Positions 11,669 through 23,760 of a DNA stretch of 64,000 nucleotides are shown piece after piece. This stretch comes from Larix kaempferi (lineage: Eukaryota > Streptophyta > Pinopsida > Pinales > Pinaceae): assembly GCA_027924585.1 (NCBI GenBank), contig BSBM01000059.1:4092001-4156000 (forward strand), given 5' to 3'. The position numbers were made by a program, and so were the translations under genes. A model generated the notes under the pieces. That model saw only the letters and a list, made by a program, of their open reading frames with translations. It did no database searches and had not been told where the DNA came from. Within the stretch, counting starts at the first letter, position 1; every line of letters begins with the position of its first letter.

Positions 11669-13990
11669 GGTGGACTATTTGCATTTCTTCATTAGGATGA
11701 CCAAGAGGGAGGTCTAATACAATAAAATAAGGTCTACACGGGTATAAATGAGGTGTGATAAAGTGGGTATGACAACGCTTACAATCACAATCAATTTTAG
11801 AAAGCATAAAACCATAGTTGTGGCTAGGGGATCCTAATCCACGTGTCTTAATGGAGTCACCTCAAGATGCACCAATACCTACCCAGGGCATAAATGCTCG
11901 ACATGATGAGGAGTTACCACCTATAATGATGCCGTCAGTAGGGACAAGAGACAAACACACTTTGCAATGAGGACCAAGAGGGCCTGCTATGATCGACCAA
12001 GGGGTCTGGAACCGAACTAGACCAACACTTTTACATAAGGAATCCCCAACTTGGCCTTTTACAATGGAAAAAGTATCTCGATTCCCCCTCTTTGACACAT
12101 CTGTTAGGGTGCATTGCAAAGAATCTGGGGTGTAACAAGACATATTGTTGGAAATGCCCATTGTTGAACGCCATTATTTCTTTCATACTTGGTCCCTATT
12201 TCATAATGCCAATTGATTGCTTTGGTTTAGGGAAGAGCACATTGTTCTTGAAGGACCAATTATGCAAGGTCATTTTGGATGTGGGGCATCTAATGTTGTC
12301 CAAGTTATCTTAAATGTGGACCTCAGTTCCAAGGCAATAGACTTGATGGTTCAAAAATAATACATACATTGTTTGGACACCACACGTTGTGCATGCTTTA
12401 AATATTGCACTAAAATAAATTGGTTAGCTTGATTGGATTGCCAAGGTAATTGAAATGGGCACAAAGTTCATAATTTCACGGAATGATACATGTGAGCACC
12501 TCCATGCCACCTTGTGACCCCTTTCTCATCCTTACTCCCAAAGCACGTAATGGATTGAATCAAATTTGGTAGTGTTGTACCACAGCAAAAAATGCCTTTT
12601 AACCTTGTGTTTTGGAACCATGCTCTGTCACTAGCATGGTGCTTCTTTGGGTACTCAAATTGAAACAACCACTCGCTATGAACTATGAACATTATGTACA
12701 GAATGCAATGTTTAAGAATTGACAAAGAGCATTTAAGATGCTAGTAAATAAGATAAGGACGAGCAACACAACAAATCTGTACAACGTAAAGTAATGAAGG
12801 AGAGTTACTCTTTGAAAGTTAAGTATATTTAGTCAGCGGATGGTTTTCTTCTACATCATGTATTTATCCTTTAGCTTCTTTTTTCAAAAGATCTCATCCT
12901 CCTTGCCTCCTTACTCGATCGATTGTAGACATAAATCAACGCCTTGTCCTTCTTTTGCTAACTTTTACAGTTGATGGTTAATCTATGTAAAACTAAGGTT
13001 ATAATCTTTAACTTGTCGAAGCAGGGTCTCTTCGAACACCATTTCTACTTTCGAGGGAATAACTTTAGTGTGAGACATGCCTTTCAACTTTTTCTTAGCA
13101 AGGGATATCCCTTCCTTTCCCTCTTGTGATGATAATGTTTTTAAAATCCCTTCAAAGATACACCACTTGGACACAATCATTAGATCTATTATCCATATAT
13201 GCTTCGAGGTTTGGGGACCTATTTTGCTTTAGAACGTTCAAGATATGGTGGAGAGAGTCTAGACCCTTCTTTCGAGCATCATCCAATTCCCCATCCCATA
13301 ATCTGGTTAGATTGTGGAGACCATCCCATCCGCCTTTAGGCTGTTTTAGGACTGGTCTCTCCTCCATAGTGTTCAGTTTTCGGGGACTTGACTTTCTATG
13401 GTGATCGATATCCTTATCTTGCAATATGTTTGTATAAGGACTTTTCCTCGGTAGGGTGCTTAGGAACCGTGCTTTTAAAACTAGCTGAATTAGAATTAGA
13501 ATCAAATAGTTTGATTGATACACCCTCTGGGGACCTTGTTACCCCTCATATTGCATGGGGTTTCACTTGTGATTTTCATCGCATGGATGTTGTTTGCAGC
13601 ATGGTACCTATTTAGATTTTGATGGATTGAGGGTACACGCCTTCATGGAATTTGATGTCCTTTCCTAGACCCAAATGCTTGGAGATGTTACTATTATTTG
13701 ATTGGGTTGGTGTTTTGATTGGAGAAGACTCACTTCTCTATGGTGGATTTTCATGTTGATGGTTCATATAGTGTTATTGTCTGCATGTTGCATGCCTTTT
13801 CTTGATGGGCCATCTTCTCACTGCATATTTGGTCCAATGCTTACACCTTGCATCAAATGATTTATCTTGGTATTAGGGTATTCCTCCTTGCGCATTTGTA
13901 TGGTGATATAGCACTTTGTTTGGATTTATATTGTAGTGGCATGGTATACTTCTAGTGGATGATCGTATTTTGGAGTAGAATACCACTCTT
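11669..13990. other. No recognisable feature
   Basis: I see no transposon landmarks, splice-consistent coding or RNA genes here. Minus-strand frames at 11586-11807, 11862-12161 and 13152-13523 are moderately long and not low in complexity, so they could be remnants of a decayed protein, but I recognise no family and no continuity between them. Confidence 0.4.
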
Positions 13991-13992
13991 GT

Positions 13993-14760
13993 TGTATGAT
14001 TGTTGGAAGTTTAACTGGAGTTACACTTCAATGCAGTGCAGAAATTTCACCTTGTTTCTAAAAGGTTCCTCATATATTAACCTGAAGATTTTAGACCTAG
14101 CACTACTGTAAATTAATGTACAAAACAACAATGGAAGAAGTAAAGTAATTCACTTTCAAACAACCATAAAATTTATAGCAATTAAGGAGAAAAGACGTAA
14201 AAAAATGAGATAAGTTTTCAACCCTTCTAGGGCAGCTTTTCAGTCAAAATTCAGATCTGAAAACATACTTTTACATCAGAAATAACCACAGTATTATGGT
14301 TGTAAAATCAACCCCTTTATCTTCTTCTTTAGATGTCAAGTCAGTTAGCAATTTTCCCTTTTACTTATGTCCAATCAACAAGATCATGAATAAATGTAAA
14401 TAGCAAAATATGAATAAGACGTATAGTTGAAAATCAGATATGAAATTGACACAAGATATGTATGGATGGAAGCTTCATATATAAGCTCAATGTTGAAGTA
14501 CATACCATAGCTTCCTCTTAAGGCTATAAAACCCAACCATGCAGAACGCCCTAGCTAGGGTAAATCATCAAACCCTAGCTCCACCAAGAAGAACAAGTTC
14601 CATAATCCTTTGAACACTGTCTTGAAGGAAAGACATATTCCTCTTCTCTTTTTCTTTACAAGTCCACTCTAGGGTTTTCTCCCAAACCACTAGTATCCAA
14701 TATTCAAATGTAAAACCCTAAGCATAGAAATCCAAGATGCTCCAAAAAATCCAAACAAGT
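13993..14760 (-). repeat. Repeat R2, copy 1 (LTR-like, minus orientation)
   Basis: This aligns with 37280-37747 and, across an insertion there, with 39006-39245. Shared blocks include 'gacacaagatatgtatgg' (14448 and 37675) and the 'gtccac...ccctaggtttttctccc'-type stretch (14660 and 39140). A minus-strand TATA-like sequence lies further right near 14920 ('ctctatttatatgagag' on the plus strand), consistent with an LTR read leftwards. Exact ends were not determined. Confidence 0.6.
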
Positions 14761-15584
14761 AAGAAACCCTAGTGCCCAAAAGAGACAGAAAAACAAGTAC
14801 AAGTGAATAGCTAGAGAGAGAGTGAGAGGACAAGTGCAGTCCTCTTCTAGGCCACATCTCTACAAAAGAGTGAGAAAGAATGAACACACAAGTCATATGA
14901 ATGAAATACTCTCTCCTTCCTCTATTTATATGAGAGGTAATGGAGGCCAACAATAATATGTGGATACAAGTCCTTCTAAGTAATGTACATGAGCCATTGT
15001 AGGCCACACAAGCAAGACATTCACTCTAGAGCATAAGTGTAATGCTCCAATGATGATGTTGTGCATTGTAGGGGATCCAAGGTCATGTAACTACACAAGG
15101 CAAGTCCACACCACTCCATCTTGAGCATCCATGGAAAAAAACACTCCACTAGGGATGCTACAACTTGCAAGAACACAATCGAAACCCAATACATCCTTGA
15201 GCCATCTACAATCCATTGAAAAGGAAACCAAGTTGGCATGTGCCATTTAGTGATTGAATTTGTCGTCCATAATGCATAATACTCTGCATCCCTTGTAGGC
15301 TGTTATCCCACCAAGTGAATCGTCCATGTGGCTATCATGAAGTGCATCCACCATCTTGGAAAGGAATCTCCAACACCCAAGGGAAGAACACTGAGCCAAC
15401 GATGAATTGATGTCAAGCATCCACTGAGCAAGCTATCTCAAATGTGCATATCGATCACATACCATCTCTCATGCTATAATCCATCTCAGACCATTCGGGG
15501 ACTGAACATACACCTTGTACCCCAAATATCATGAAGCACCTCGAAAGATAGTGTAAATACTTTCAGGGTAACCCAAAAATCTAA

Positions 15585-15675
15585 GACTCCCTCTCTAGGA
15601 GGAAGGTGTTTCCACCAACACTTGTGGACTCCCTCTCTATAAGGAAGGTGTTTACACCAACACTTGTGTACTCCC
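15585..15675. repeat. Tandem duplication, 42-bp unit, two copies
   Basis: Two near-identical 42-bp units begin at 15585 and 15627 ('gactccctctct...caccaacacttgtg'), followed by the start of a third. The surrounding DNA (14760-16210) shows nothing else I can assign. Confidence 0.85.
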
Positions 15676-16212
15676 TTTACAACTCCATCAAATTTACTAT
15701 CTGTAGATCATCACTGACTGTGGCCTTGTAATCAACAACTATCATCTGTAACATGGCTATCAACCACTCTATCACAACATATTGGTTTGCAATGAATAGT
15801 AATTTCTCCCTAGGGCAACAAATAACTACCAACCTCCATCATAAGAACACCATAGCATGAACTCTCCATAAAATCTTGCAACAACAATTACCTCTCCAAT
15901 TCGATCTTGTAAGGAAAAGCTTGTGGTAATCATCGAACCATGCAAGGTTGTCATCAACCTTTCATCACGAGAATAATTCTCATGCACTTCCAATCCTTTG
16001 TAAATTGAACTATATTGAACTAGGCCAACTCCCTTATCTATAGAGAATCTTGAAATAAGAATATCATTAATGGATGCTCCCTTTGTCCGAGAGAATTCAA
16101 AATCCTTGGATTTGTACTCCATAGTACTCCAATCAACTACATCTTAGGAATACATATCGACAACATCCTCCACTTAGGCATCATGCCTATCCAATGAATA
16201 AATAGGAGTCTC

Positions 16213-16335
16213 ATGGATGAAGTCAGTCTCATCATCACACCTATCCTCCTTAGTACAACTGAAAGTCACATGGATGAAGTCAGTCTCATCATCAAACCTA
16301 TCCTTCTTAGTACAACTGAAAGTCACATGGATGGA
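16213..16335. repeat. Tandem duplication, 57-bp unit, two copies plus partial
   Basis: The units begin at 16213 and 16270 ('atggatgaagtcagtctc...') with a partial third at 16327. The minus-strand open frame across it (16174-16374) is a by-product of the repetition. From 16336 to about 16795 nothing is recognised. Confidence 0.88.
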
Positions 16336-16896
16336 AGAAAACAATGCTACATGACTAGCACAACTTGCTTCCACATTCCCCTAGGCCACTAGATCAACAC
16401 TCTCTACATTCTACCTAATCACAGAAGAAGAAATTCATGTACTGAAATATCTCACAATTATAGTTCAAAGATCAAAACTTGGCTCGACATGTGCCTCTTG
16501 AGAAATCGAAGGTGCTACTAACATCTTGTTGGAATATGTGAGTACCATTGAATAAGCACATAACTTTAAAAGGCCACCCTCTCACCCCTTTATTCAAAGT
16601 CCCCGAACTTGCTAGACTAAGATCATTGATGGTGTTGTTGTCCTTAAAAGGAAACCATTCGGTGTATATATGTCATACAAGAAATTGAAACGAGGCTTTC
16701 CTCGAACCCAAAACATTCAAAATATAATATAATAAATATCAATTGGATTAGGAACATCGCTTGAAGGAATTTGGAATGAAATGGGCCAACTCCTCTCATA
16801 GGGTACGCAGCAACATCACCAAGCTTTGTAGTCTTGCTTCCTTGATCCTGAATGTCGTCCTAGAAGATTCCAAAAGGTTTAGAAAGGAAACCCCTA

Positions 16897-17013
16897 GAAA
16901 GTTCTAGAAAGGAAACACCCTCAGAAAGTTCTATAAAGCAAATCCCCGGAAAGTTCTAGAAAGGAAACACCCCTGGAAAGTTCTAGAAAGGAAACCCCTG
17001 GAAAGTTTTAGAA
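16897..17013 (+). promoter_or_regulatory. Array of heat-shock elements in the copia U3
   Basis: Heat-shock factors bind alternating GAA/TTC blocks spaced by two bases (nGAAnnTTCnnGAAn). Exact three-block sites, GAAAGTTCTAGAA, occur at 16897-16909, 16949-16961 and 16976-16988. Degenerate ones occur at 16924-16936 (last block TAA) and 17001-17013 (middle block TTT). The spacing and the position just upstream of the TATA box at 17047 fit a promoter-proximal enhancer. The heat-inducible Arabidopsis copia family ONSEN is a known precedent; inducibility here is inference. Confidence 0.75.
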
Positions 17014-17046
17014 AGCCTCGGAAAGCATGGAAATAGAAAATGAAGG

Positions 17047-17056
17047 TATAAATAAG
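17047..17056 (+). promoter_or_regulatory. TATA box of the copia LTR
   Basis: TATAAATAAG lies 34 bp downstream of the last heat-shock-element-like site and is conserved at 35877-35885 in the other LTR. A transcription start about 25-35 bp downstream would define the U3/R border. Confidence 0.72.
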
Positions 17057-17418
17057 GACACCCTCCTCATTTGAACATCAAGGAAGCTCGCATCAAGTCA
17101 GTGAGACAAGTGCACAAGAGAGAGAAGTAGCAGCTGGAGCAAGATTAATATCTCAGGTTTTATCTTATCTTTGTATTTGGGGTATCTTTCTATAAGAGAG
17201 CTTTACGTCTTCATTGTATTGTCATTGTACTTTATTGATGAATCTATACCAAAGAAGATATGTTGGGTTTTCTTCCCCTAGAGGGTTTATGAGGATAAAT
17301 ATTCGTGAATGTCTTTCTTTCACTAATCCTTATGCATGCAATTATTATGATATGATATAAATTGAATTAAAGTCTAAAGAATTCTGAATACAATAATTGC
17401 TTAAGTAAAATCTCAACA

Positions 17419-17430
17419 TGGAATCAGAGC
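17419..17430 (+). other. Primer-binding site, initiator methionine tRNA type
   Basis: TGGAATCAGAGC directly follows the terminal CAACA of the LTR. It differs at one base from TGGTATCAGAGC, the usual plant copia primer site, which confirms both the LTR end and the orientation. The leader from 17431 to 17771 has no conserved frame. Confidence 0.88.
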
Positions 17431-17771
17431 AGTGCTGAATGAAATCATTGCAACAGTTGCAACTACCGAAAGTTGGAAACTATGGATTCTAGTTTTTGCC
17501 TGTTCTGTCCACAGATTTGACTGAAAAGAAGGTTTGCTCAACTCTCCTTGGGAGGGCGTATCTTCTCCTTGGATGAAGTTCTCCAGATTCAAAGTTTGAA
17601 AAAATTAGGGTTACCTCATAAAACCCTAGGCTGGACATTAAGCAGTTTTCAGGTTGACATTGGAGCTGATTTTGGCTTGTGGAGATCACGTTGGCATAGT
17701 GCATTGACTGGTAAGTACAAATTGCATTTATGGAAACTTTCATCTCTGTCATATTTTTAAGCTTGGACAAA

Positions 17772-18345
17772 ATGACGAAGAGCACCAAGCTTAATGAGAA
17801 GCTTCAAGGGGCTAACAACTTTCGAGCATGGAAGTATAGGGTGCTTCTCATTCTAAAAGAGAATGATTTGGAAAAATACGTTGAAGAAGAGGCTGATGAG
17901 CCAGAGGGACATGAAGCTAAGGCAAGTAACAAGAAGAACATAATTAGGGAAAAGAGAATCATTTATTCAAGGGATTTGTTCTAGAAGGAAGCTAACAAAG
18001 TTCAACGGGCTATGGTAAGAGTGCACACAAGAAGAAGCTAGATTGGTAGTAAGAGAAGAAAAGTTGAGTGATGATGAAGATGAAGCACTAGAAGCACATG
18101 CAAGAAAAGGTAAAAGCAAGAAAGAATCATATTCGTGCAAAAAATTTCAGAAGACACAAAAGACACAAAAAGATTACTCAAATTACAAATGCTACAACTG
18201 CCAGAAGATGGGACACATTGCAAGAAATTGTCCTCACATAAAAGATCAAATCAGAAAAGGAAAGAATAAAAGACATCATGCTCATGTCGTAGAAGATGAT
18301 GAACTTGTTCAGAAGAAAGAAAGAGAAGATGATCCAAGTGAATAA
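17772..18345 (+). pseudogene. Copia gag remnant with zinc knuckle
   Basis: Gag packages the element's RNA into virus-like particles. The start ATG at 17772 opens a typical copia N-terminus (KLNEKLQGANNFRAWKYRV), which runs to a stop at 17982-17984. The middle of gag, normally well over 100 residues, is missing between about 17960 and 18030, so an internal deletion is likely. A different frame then carries a lysine-rich linker and an intact CCHC knuckle, CYNCQKMGHIARNC (18190-18231), ending at the stop 18343-18345. The order and spacing match the family; the product cannot be functional. Confidence 0.88.
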
Positions 18346-18574
18346 TATGTGCTAATATCATCTCTTTAAGGGATAGTCATTCACGGAAGTGACACATTGC
18401 TTGTTGATAGTGGCGCTTCTAAGCATATGACCTGTTACAAGAATTCTCTCACAAATCTGGTCCATAAGGATTCACCTCGTAAGGTGAAGCTCAATGATGG
18501 TTATTAGTATCCCATAAAAGGGGTAGGAGAAGCCTCCTACAAATTGGATTCCGGAAGGCCTATGAAGATGAAAG
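18346..18574 (+). pseudogene. Copia aspartic protease remnant
   Basis: LLVDSGASKHMT surrounds the catalytic aspartate (codon at 18406) and is the signature of copia proteases, which cut the polyprotein. The frame continues from the zinc-knuckle frame but crosses stops at 18343-18345 and 18367-18369, and a later stop near 18505. After about 18575 the reading moves to another frame. Confidence 0.85.
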
Positions 18575-19440
18575 ATGTATTTGTATGTACCTAGTTTTAA
18601 GATGAATCTCCTCTCCATCTCAGCGTTAGAGGAACGTGGATATAGGGTTGCTTTCGTTGATGGCCAAGTTCTCATGTGGCCCAAGGGAAAGACTATTGAT
18701 GATGCTATCGTGATTGGTGTTGAAGAGGGAGGCTTGTACAAGCTGAAGGGACAATCAAATCAAGCATTGGTACATAGCATCGTGAATCCGAGTGAGCTAT
18801 GGCATATAATACTTGTACACATACATTACAAAGCATTGCCGATAATAAGCAAGATGGTTATAGGTCTAGCAGAGATTCAGGTGAATCATGATGGTATATG
18901 CAAGGGATGTGCTCAAGGCAAGAACATGAAGAGTCCGTTTCCAAGCCGTGACAACAAAGCAAAAGGAATCTTAGACATAGTACATTCGGACGTGTGTGGA
19001 CCGATGTCATAAACATCACTTAGCAGGTACGTATATTATGTTTCATTTATTGATGATTACTCACGTAAAACTTGGATCTATTTCTTGAAAGCAAAAAGTG
19101 AAGTGTTCAACAAGTTCAAGGAATTCAAGGCCCTTGTAGAGAATCTCTATGAAAAGAAGATAAAGACATTAAGGTAAGATAATGTAGGAGAGTTCACATC
19201 AAATGCATTCAAGACATTCTGCATAGAAGTTGGGATTAAGAGGGGGATGTGCAGTCCCTACAAGTCTCTGCAGAATGGCATGGCAGAAAGAAAGAACCAG
19301 ACGATAATGGAAGCAATGAAGGCTATGATTCATGATCAAGATTTACCATTGCACCTATGGGTAGAGGCATCGAGAACCGTTTTATATGTGCAAAATAAAA
19401 CTCCTCACTGTGTACTAGGGAACAAGACGTCATAAGAGAT
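18575..19440 (+). pseudogene. Copia GAG-pre-integrase and integrase remnant
   Basis: The frame 18575-19012 holds MYLYVPSFKMNLLSISALE and a zinc-binding region (LWH...HIHYKAL...CKGCAQGK), then the start of the catalytic core, HSDVCGPMS, with the first catalytic aspartate. After a TAA at 19010-19012 the same domain continues with SFIDDYSRKTWIYFLK, a second-aspartate region LR-stop-DNVGEF (stop near 19174), and SLQNGMAERKNQTI (about 19267-19310) containing the catalytic glutamate. All parts of a copia integrase are there in order, but several stops and a frame change inactivate it. Confidence 0.9.
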
Positions 19441-21405
19441 GTTTACCAGAGAGAAACCAGAGGTCAACGACCTGAGGATATTGGTTGTCTTGTGTATGTA
19501 TATGTTCCCAAGGATAAGAGAACGAAGTTGGATCATTCAGGAAAGAAGGGTATATTTGTTGGAGGCATACAAAGTCTACATTCCTGGTTACAGCTAGATT
19601 GGGACTAGCAGAGATGTCACCTTCGATGAGGATGCAACTTTTAGTAGATCGAGGGAGACTCATACAGATGAGATCCATGATGAGGAGCTTGAATATCCTA
19701 GAGTCATAGATACTAGTATAGAAGATGATGTTGTACAAGAAGAGTATGTTCTCGGGGATCATGATATGGAAAAACTAGAGAGACTTGTAGATCCACCTTG
19801 AGAAATGATTACACATAAGAGAAGACCAGCTTGGAATAGGTAGATGATTCAGGATGCAGAGAAATATGGTGCTATAGACAGGCCTTTCAGAGAGAGCAAG
19901 AGAGCTCGACCATATTCCAGCTACGTGGCATTACTATGTGACATCATTGATGCAGAGCATTCCAGTTATGAAGAGGCAGCTGATAAGAAAGTATGGAAGG
20001 ATGCCATGATTGAGGAATACCGGTCCATTATGAAGAATGATGTTTGGGACATGGTTCCAAGACCGAAAGGGAAGTCAGTGGTGAATTCCAAATGGATCTA
20101 CGAGACGAAGCATGGAGCAGATTGCAATGTCTAGAAGTAGAAGGTAAGGTTCCTGGCTCGTGGTATCTTCCAGAAAGAAGGAATAGATTACTAAGAGACA
20201 TTTGCTCCTATGACAAGATACAATTCGATTAGAGCTATACTTGAGAAAGCTTCAGTGATGAAATGGAAGCTACATCAGATGGACATGAAGACAAATTTTC
20301 TAAATGGTGTAGTGGAAGAGGAAGTGTATGTGGAACAACCAGAAGGATTCAAGACACATGACCAACATACACATGTGTGCAAATTGACGAAGGATTTGTA
20401 GGGACTAAAGCAGGAACCCAAAACATGGTATGGAAAATTGATAGTTTTCTGATGAGTTTGGGCTTTACTAAGAGTAAATCAGTTTCCAACCTTTACTACA
20501 AGGTTGTGAATGGTGGACCAATGATATTACTATTATATGTGGATGGCCTGTTTCTAACAGGGGACGAGAAGATCATCGCATGGTGCATGAGGGATCTTAC
20601 TACAGAATTCAAAATGATAGACCTTGGTATGATGCACTATTTATTGGGTCCAGAGGCATGGAAAAGATAGAACAAGATTTTCCTTAGACAAGGAAAATAT
20701 GCTGTAGAGATCTTGAAAAGATTCAGGATGATGGATTGTAAATCCATGCCTACACCAATGGTAACGAACCTGAATTTATTGAGAGATACTTCTTCAGAGA
20801 TAGTGGATGCCACCATGTACAGATAGATGATTGGTTCGTTGATGTACTTGACGAACATGAGGCTAGATAAATTCTTTGTGGTGAAAACATTGAGTCAGTA
20901 TATGGTTGAGTCGAGATGTGTTCACTTGATTGTGGCGAAGCATGTGATGAGATACTTGAAAGTGTCACAGATCGAAAGAGTACATCAGGATGTTGCTTCA
21001 ATTTTGGATCAGCTATGATCTAGTGGCTCAACAGGAAGCAGACCGGTGTGGCACTCAGTACGACTGAGGCATAGTATATAGCAACATGTTTAGCTAGTAG
21101 TGAAGTTGTGTGGCTTTGAAAGTTGCTTGCATGATTGTTTGATCTCGAGTTGGAGGTGACTTGTATTTTCTGTGACAACCAGAGTTGCATAAAGTTTTCT
21201 GAGAACTCTATGTTTCATGATAAGTCCAAGCATATTGAGATCAAGTACCATTATATTCGAGACATGGTTGAGCAGGGCGCTGTAAAGCTCCAGTATATTG
21301 CGACAGATGAGTAGATAGACGATGTGTTGACCAAGCCTCCATCAAATATGAAGTTTGAGTATTTAAGGGACAAACTTGGCGTGGTGCATAACGAATTCCC
21401 TCCTT
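19441..21405 (+). pseudogene. Copia reverse transcriptase and RNase H remnant
   Basis: This region would copy element RNA into DNA. Recognisable in order: KKVWKDAMIEEYRSIMKNDVW and VNSKWIYETKHG (19980-20120); LHQMDMKTNFLNGVVEEEVYVEQPEGF (first catalytic aspartate at 20282); YVDGLFLTG at 20536-20562, where the usual YVDD has become YVDG; IGSLMYLTNMRLD (about 20827); and RNase H ending DNQSCIKFSENSMFHDKSKHIEIKYHY (21176-21255) and VLTKPPSN (21327). Stops occur near 20134, 20190, 20400, 20668, 20823, 21016 and 21312. The last 370 bases are duplicated at 35152-35521. Confidence 0.92.
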
Positions 21406-21414
21406 GAGAGGAAG

Positions 21415-21690
21415 TGTTGAGTTGTAGATGCGATTCCAGGGGTAGTAGCATATAGAGTGTGACAATAACGGGTAGTCATTCATGGGCACATTACCGACTG
21501 AGGCACAAGCCGACATGACCTTGCATAGGGTTAGGATACCCATTCTTCGGGGCCGGAAGACCAGATCATGTGGACTGGTGGATGCCCATCTTTCGGGATA
21601 GAGGCCAACCTGTGTGGGTTGATAGTTACCCAGATTTTGTGTGATCTGGATAACCAGTTCTGTGTGAGCTAGATGCTTAGTTTTGTGTGA
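21415..21690 (+). mobile_element. LTR-start-like sequence unlike the element's 5' LTR
   Basis: After the purine-rich GAGAGGAAG tract, where the 3' LTR should start, the sequence begins TGTTGAG as expected but then does not match the LTRs at 16800-17418 or 35623-36257. Short 'tgtgtgagctagatg'-type near-repeats follow to about 21690. It could be the beginning of a different LTR subfamily, cut off by the R1 repeat that follows. Confidence 0.45.
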
Positions 21691-21759
21691 AGTAGATGAA
21701 GTCTCGTGATGGCATAATCGATTTCCTCAGTGACCACTTTATCCCATTTTTTAACTGCC

Positions 21760-23760
21760 TCGGGAACTGTGAAAGTGCCAAAACTGCCTCCTAGGGTGCT
21801 AGCGCTGTCCATCTGAGCCCACCAGGCTCTCCGGGAGGGGGGATAAATGGTAATAACAAGTGGCTGGACCACCCCCTCCATCATCAGCGCCCTAGGTGAA
21901 CTGGCCTCTCGGGGCCCCTGCTGCTCAGGCTGGGAAATCAGCCCCAAATCTGGTCAACAAGTGTAAAACTGCATCAATCACTGTCAGAAGTGCCCGGAAC
22001 TGAAAGATAAGTGTCTCAATGGATCCAGAAGACCCAAATCCACTAGGAATGAGTACTCATACACCCTGGGTTGCCCTAATGGGCCAGCTGTAGGGTCCAC
22101 CATATATGGACAATGTATAATCTGCTGATCTGAAATAATAATAAACCTGCTGAACTGGATCAAACATCATCTGCATCATATGTCCATCATATGATATCAT
22201 CATCAAACATGTGGGACCATAAATCATCATCAATAATCATCCATACATGGTCCACATCATCACGGATCCCAAGAATATAATATCAAGGAAAAATCACATC
22301 AGTAGACTAAGACAATGTTTCTCTAATCATTCCCACAGCTAAGCTCAAAGTATAAATTCCATTCAGTGGCATTAATCAAGTTAACATATTCCGTGGTTAT
22401 ATAAAATTACTTGCACAATAGTTCAAGTGACAAACTCACCCATTGGACATGGTCAAACTGCTAGTGAAGGATGAAGGCTAGGAGCAAGGTTGGGCCAAGG
22501 GTTTGACTTGCCTAACTTAACTCAAAAATACTTTGGACTGGGAGAAGGGGGAAGCTACAAACTCTGTGCTGGACAAAAGAACATGGGGGATGGCTGTGCC
22601 TCACAAATGGATAAGTTGTTTAGAGAGTGTTTATTCAACTTAGGCATCATGTCTACATCAAGTTGATCCAGGTTCATTAGGATCATTCAATTTTATTTCC
22701 ATGGCCTTTTTGGCCTACATAACCCTTCGGATTTCAGATGTGCTGAGAAGCACAACTAGTTGCAGCTTGCATCCAGGGCATGTTTTTCACATATTTATAA
22801 GGTCAGCAATTGTTTAGATATAACTTTTAAGAACCATTGCTTTTTGGACCTTTCTTATACTCTTCGAGGAGTATTTTTAGCTTTTCATTGCTCTTGCCCT
22901 TTTTTTTTTTGTTTCCATGGGCGAATTTTTTAGTTTCCATAGGTAGAACATGAGCTTTCAGTTTTATCCAACAACATCTCAAGTGACTAGGGGGAGTTCG
23001 AGCCAATGCCAAACATCGGGACAACCGACCAGAATGATTTAGGCCTACAATCCAACTCACCAAAGGCAAGTTTTGTCACCAACTCAGAGCCGAGACACTG
23101 AATAACAGGAATGCGGTCCAAACACAGAGGTAGAAAAATGGGGAAGTCCTCAGTATCAGAAAGTCAAATGAGACATGTCAGGGTTTAAATTCAAACAGGA
23201 AGGTCATGTATGGATGGAGACAAGTGAATATGGAGCCTACACTAGCAGACAACTGGTGTCGGGGAAAGACCATGTCTATGTAAGGTGAAATACCAGTAAG
23301 TTTTTTTAAATGACCTAAAAGTGCAAGCAATTGTCCATTTTAATGATTTACAGTTCATTTTAAATAGTTTGCCACATCAGGAATAATATACCAAGCACAT
23401 GCCATGATCATGACTAAATCAACAAGATAATAATCCACAGTCAGTGAGAACATATCCATAGATCATACAACATCATCATAATAATCATCGTCATGCATCA
23501 TCTGAAACACTGCTGAAATACATCTCTAGGCACTGAACTGAAACTGTAATGGGATAAGTGGTCACATCAGTCATCAAATCTGAACTCTCAAGGCTCAGCC
23601 TTGACACAAGGTCATAAAATATCTGAATAATGTACTGCTTTGATCATGAGTGATCCAATATATATAGCCATTCTCTGGAATAAATGTGCAGATATATGCT
23701 GTACAAGAATAGTAGCCCTGCTACTATGGTGTGATAACATCTGGCTCCAGCTGGGACAAG
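21760..23760. repeat. Long non-coding repeat R1, copy B
   Basis: Collinear with copy A (4330-6500), from the G/C-rich 'ctggaccacccc...gcgccctagg' block (21851-21897, cf. 4438-4470) to the 'gtagccc...ctactat...gtgtgataacat' end (23709-23740, cf. 6472-6500). No conserved open frame. From 23760 to 24240 I see only unassigned A-rich DNA. Confidence 0.75.

Larger units (their letters stand above)
16800..17418 (+). mobile_element. 5' LTR of a Ty1/copia retrotransposon (left end approximate)
   Basis: The block is collinear with the complete LTR at 35623-36257: a shared 'atgtcatccc...agattcc' region, the 'gaaagttctagaaagg' array, the TATA box, and the 3' part with 'gggttttcttcccc' and the terminal CTCAACA. 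It ends at 17418, directly followed by a primer-binding site. The left boundary is blurred; the first 50 or so bases no longer match the other LTR cleanly, so 16800 is an estimate. The U3 region contains the heat-shock-element array annotated separately. Confidence 0.8.

Noticed and set aside
6684-11706. TGACCAAGA on both sides of the giant inverted repeat as a target duplication
   Set aside because: The matches are not exactly at the arm ends and the bases between show no inverted symmetry, so it stays only a possibility.
13152-13523. 123-codon minus-strand frame with Asp/Lys-rich composition
   Set aside because: No recognised family, no neighbouring coding pieces in consistent order.
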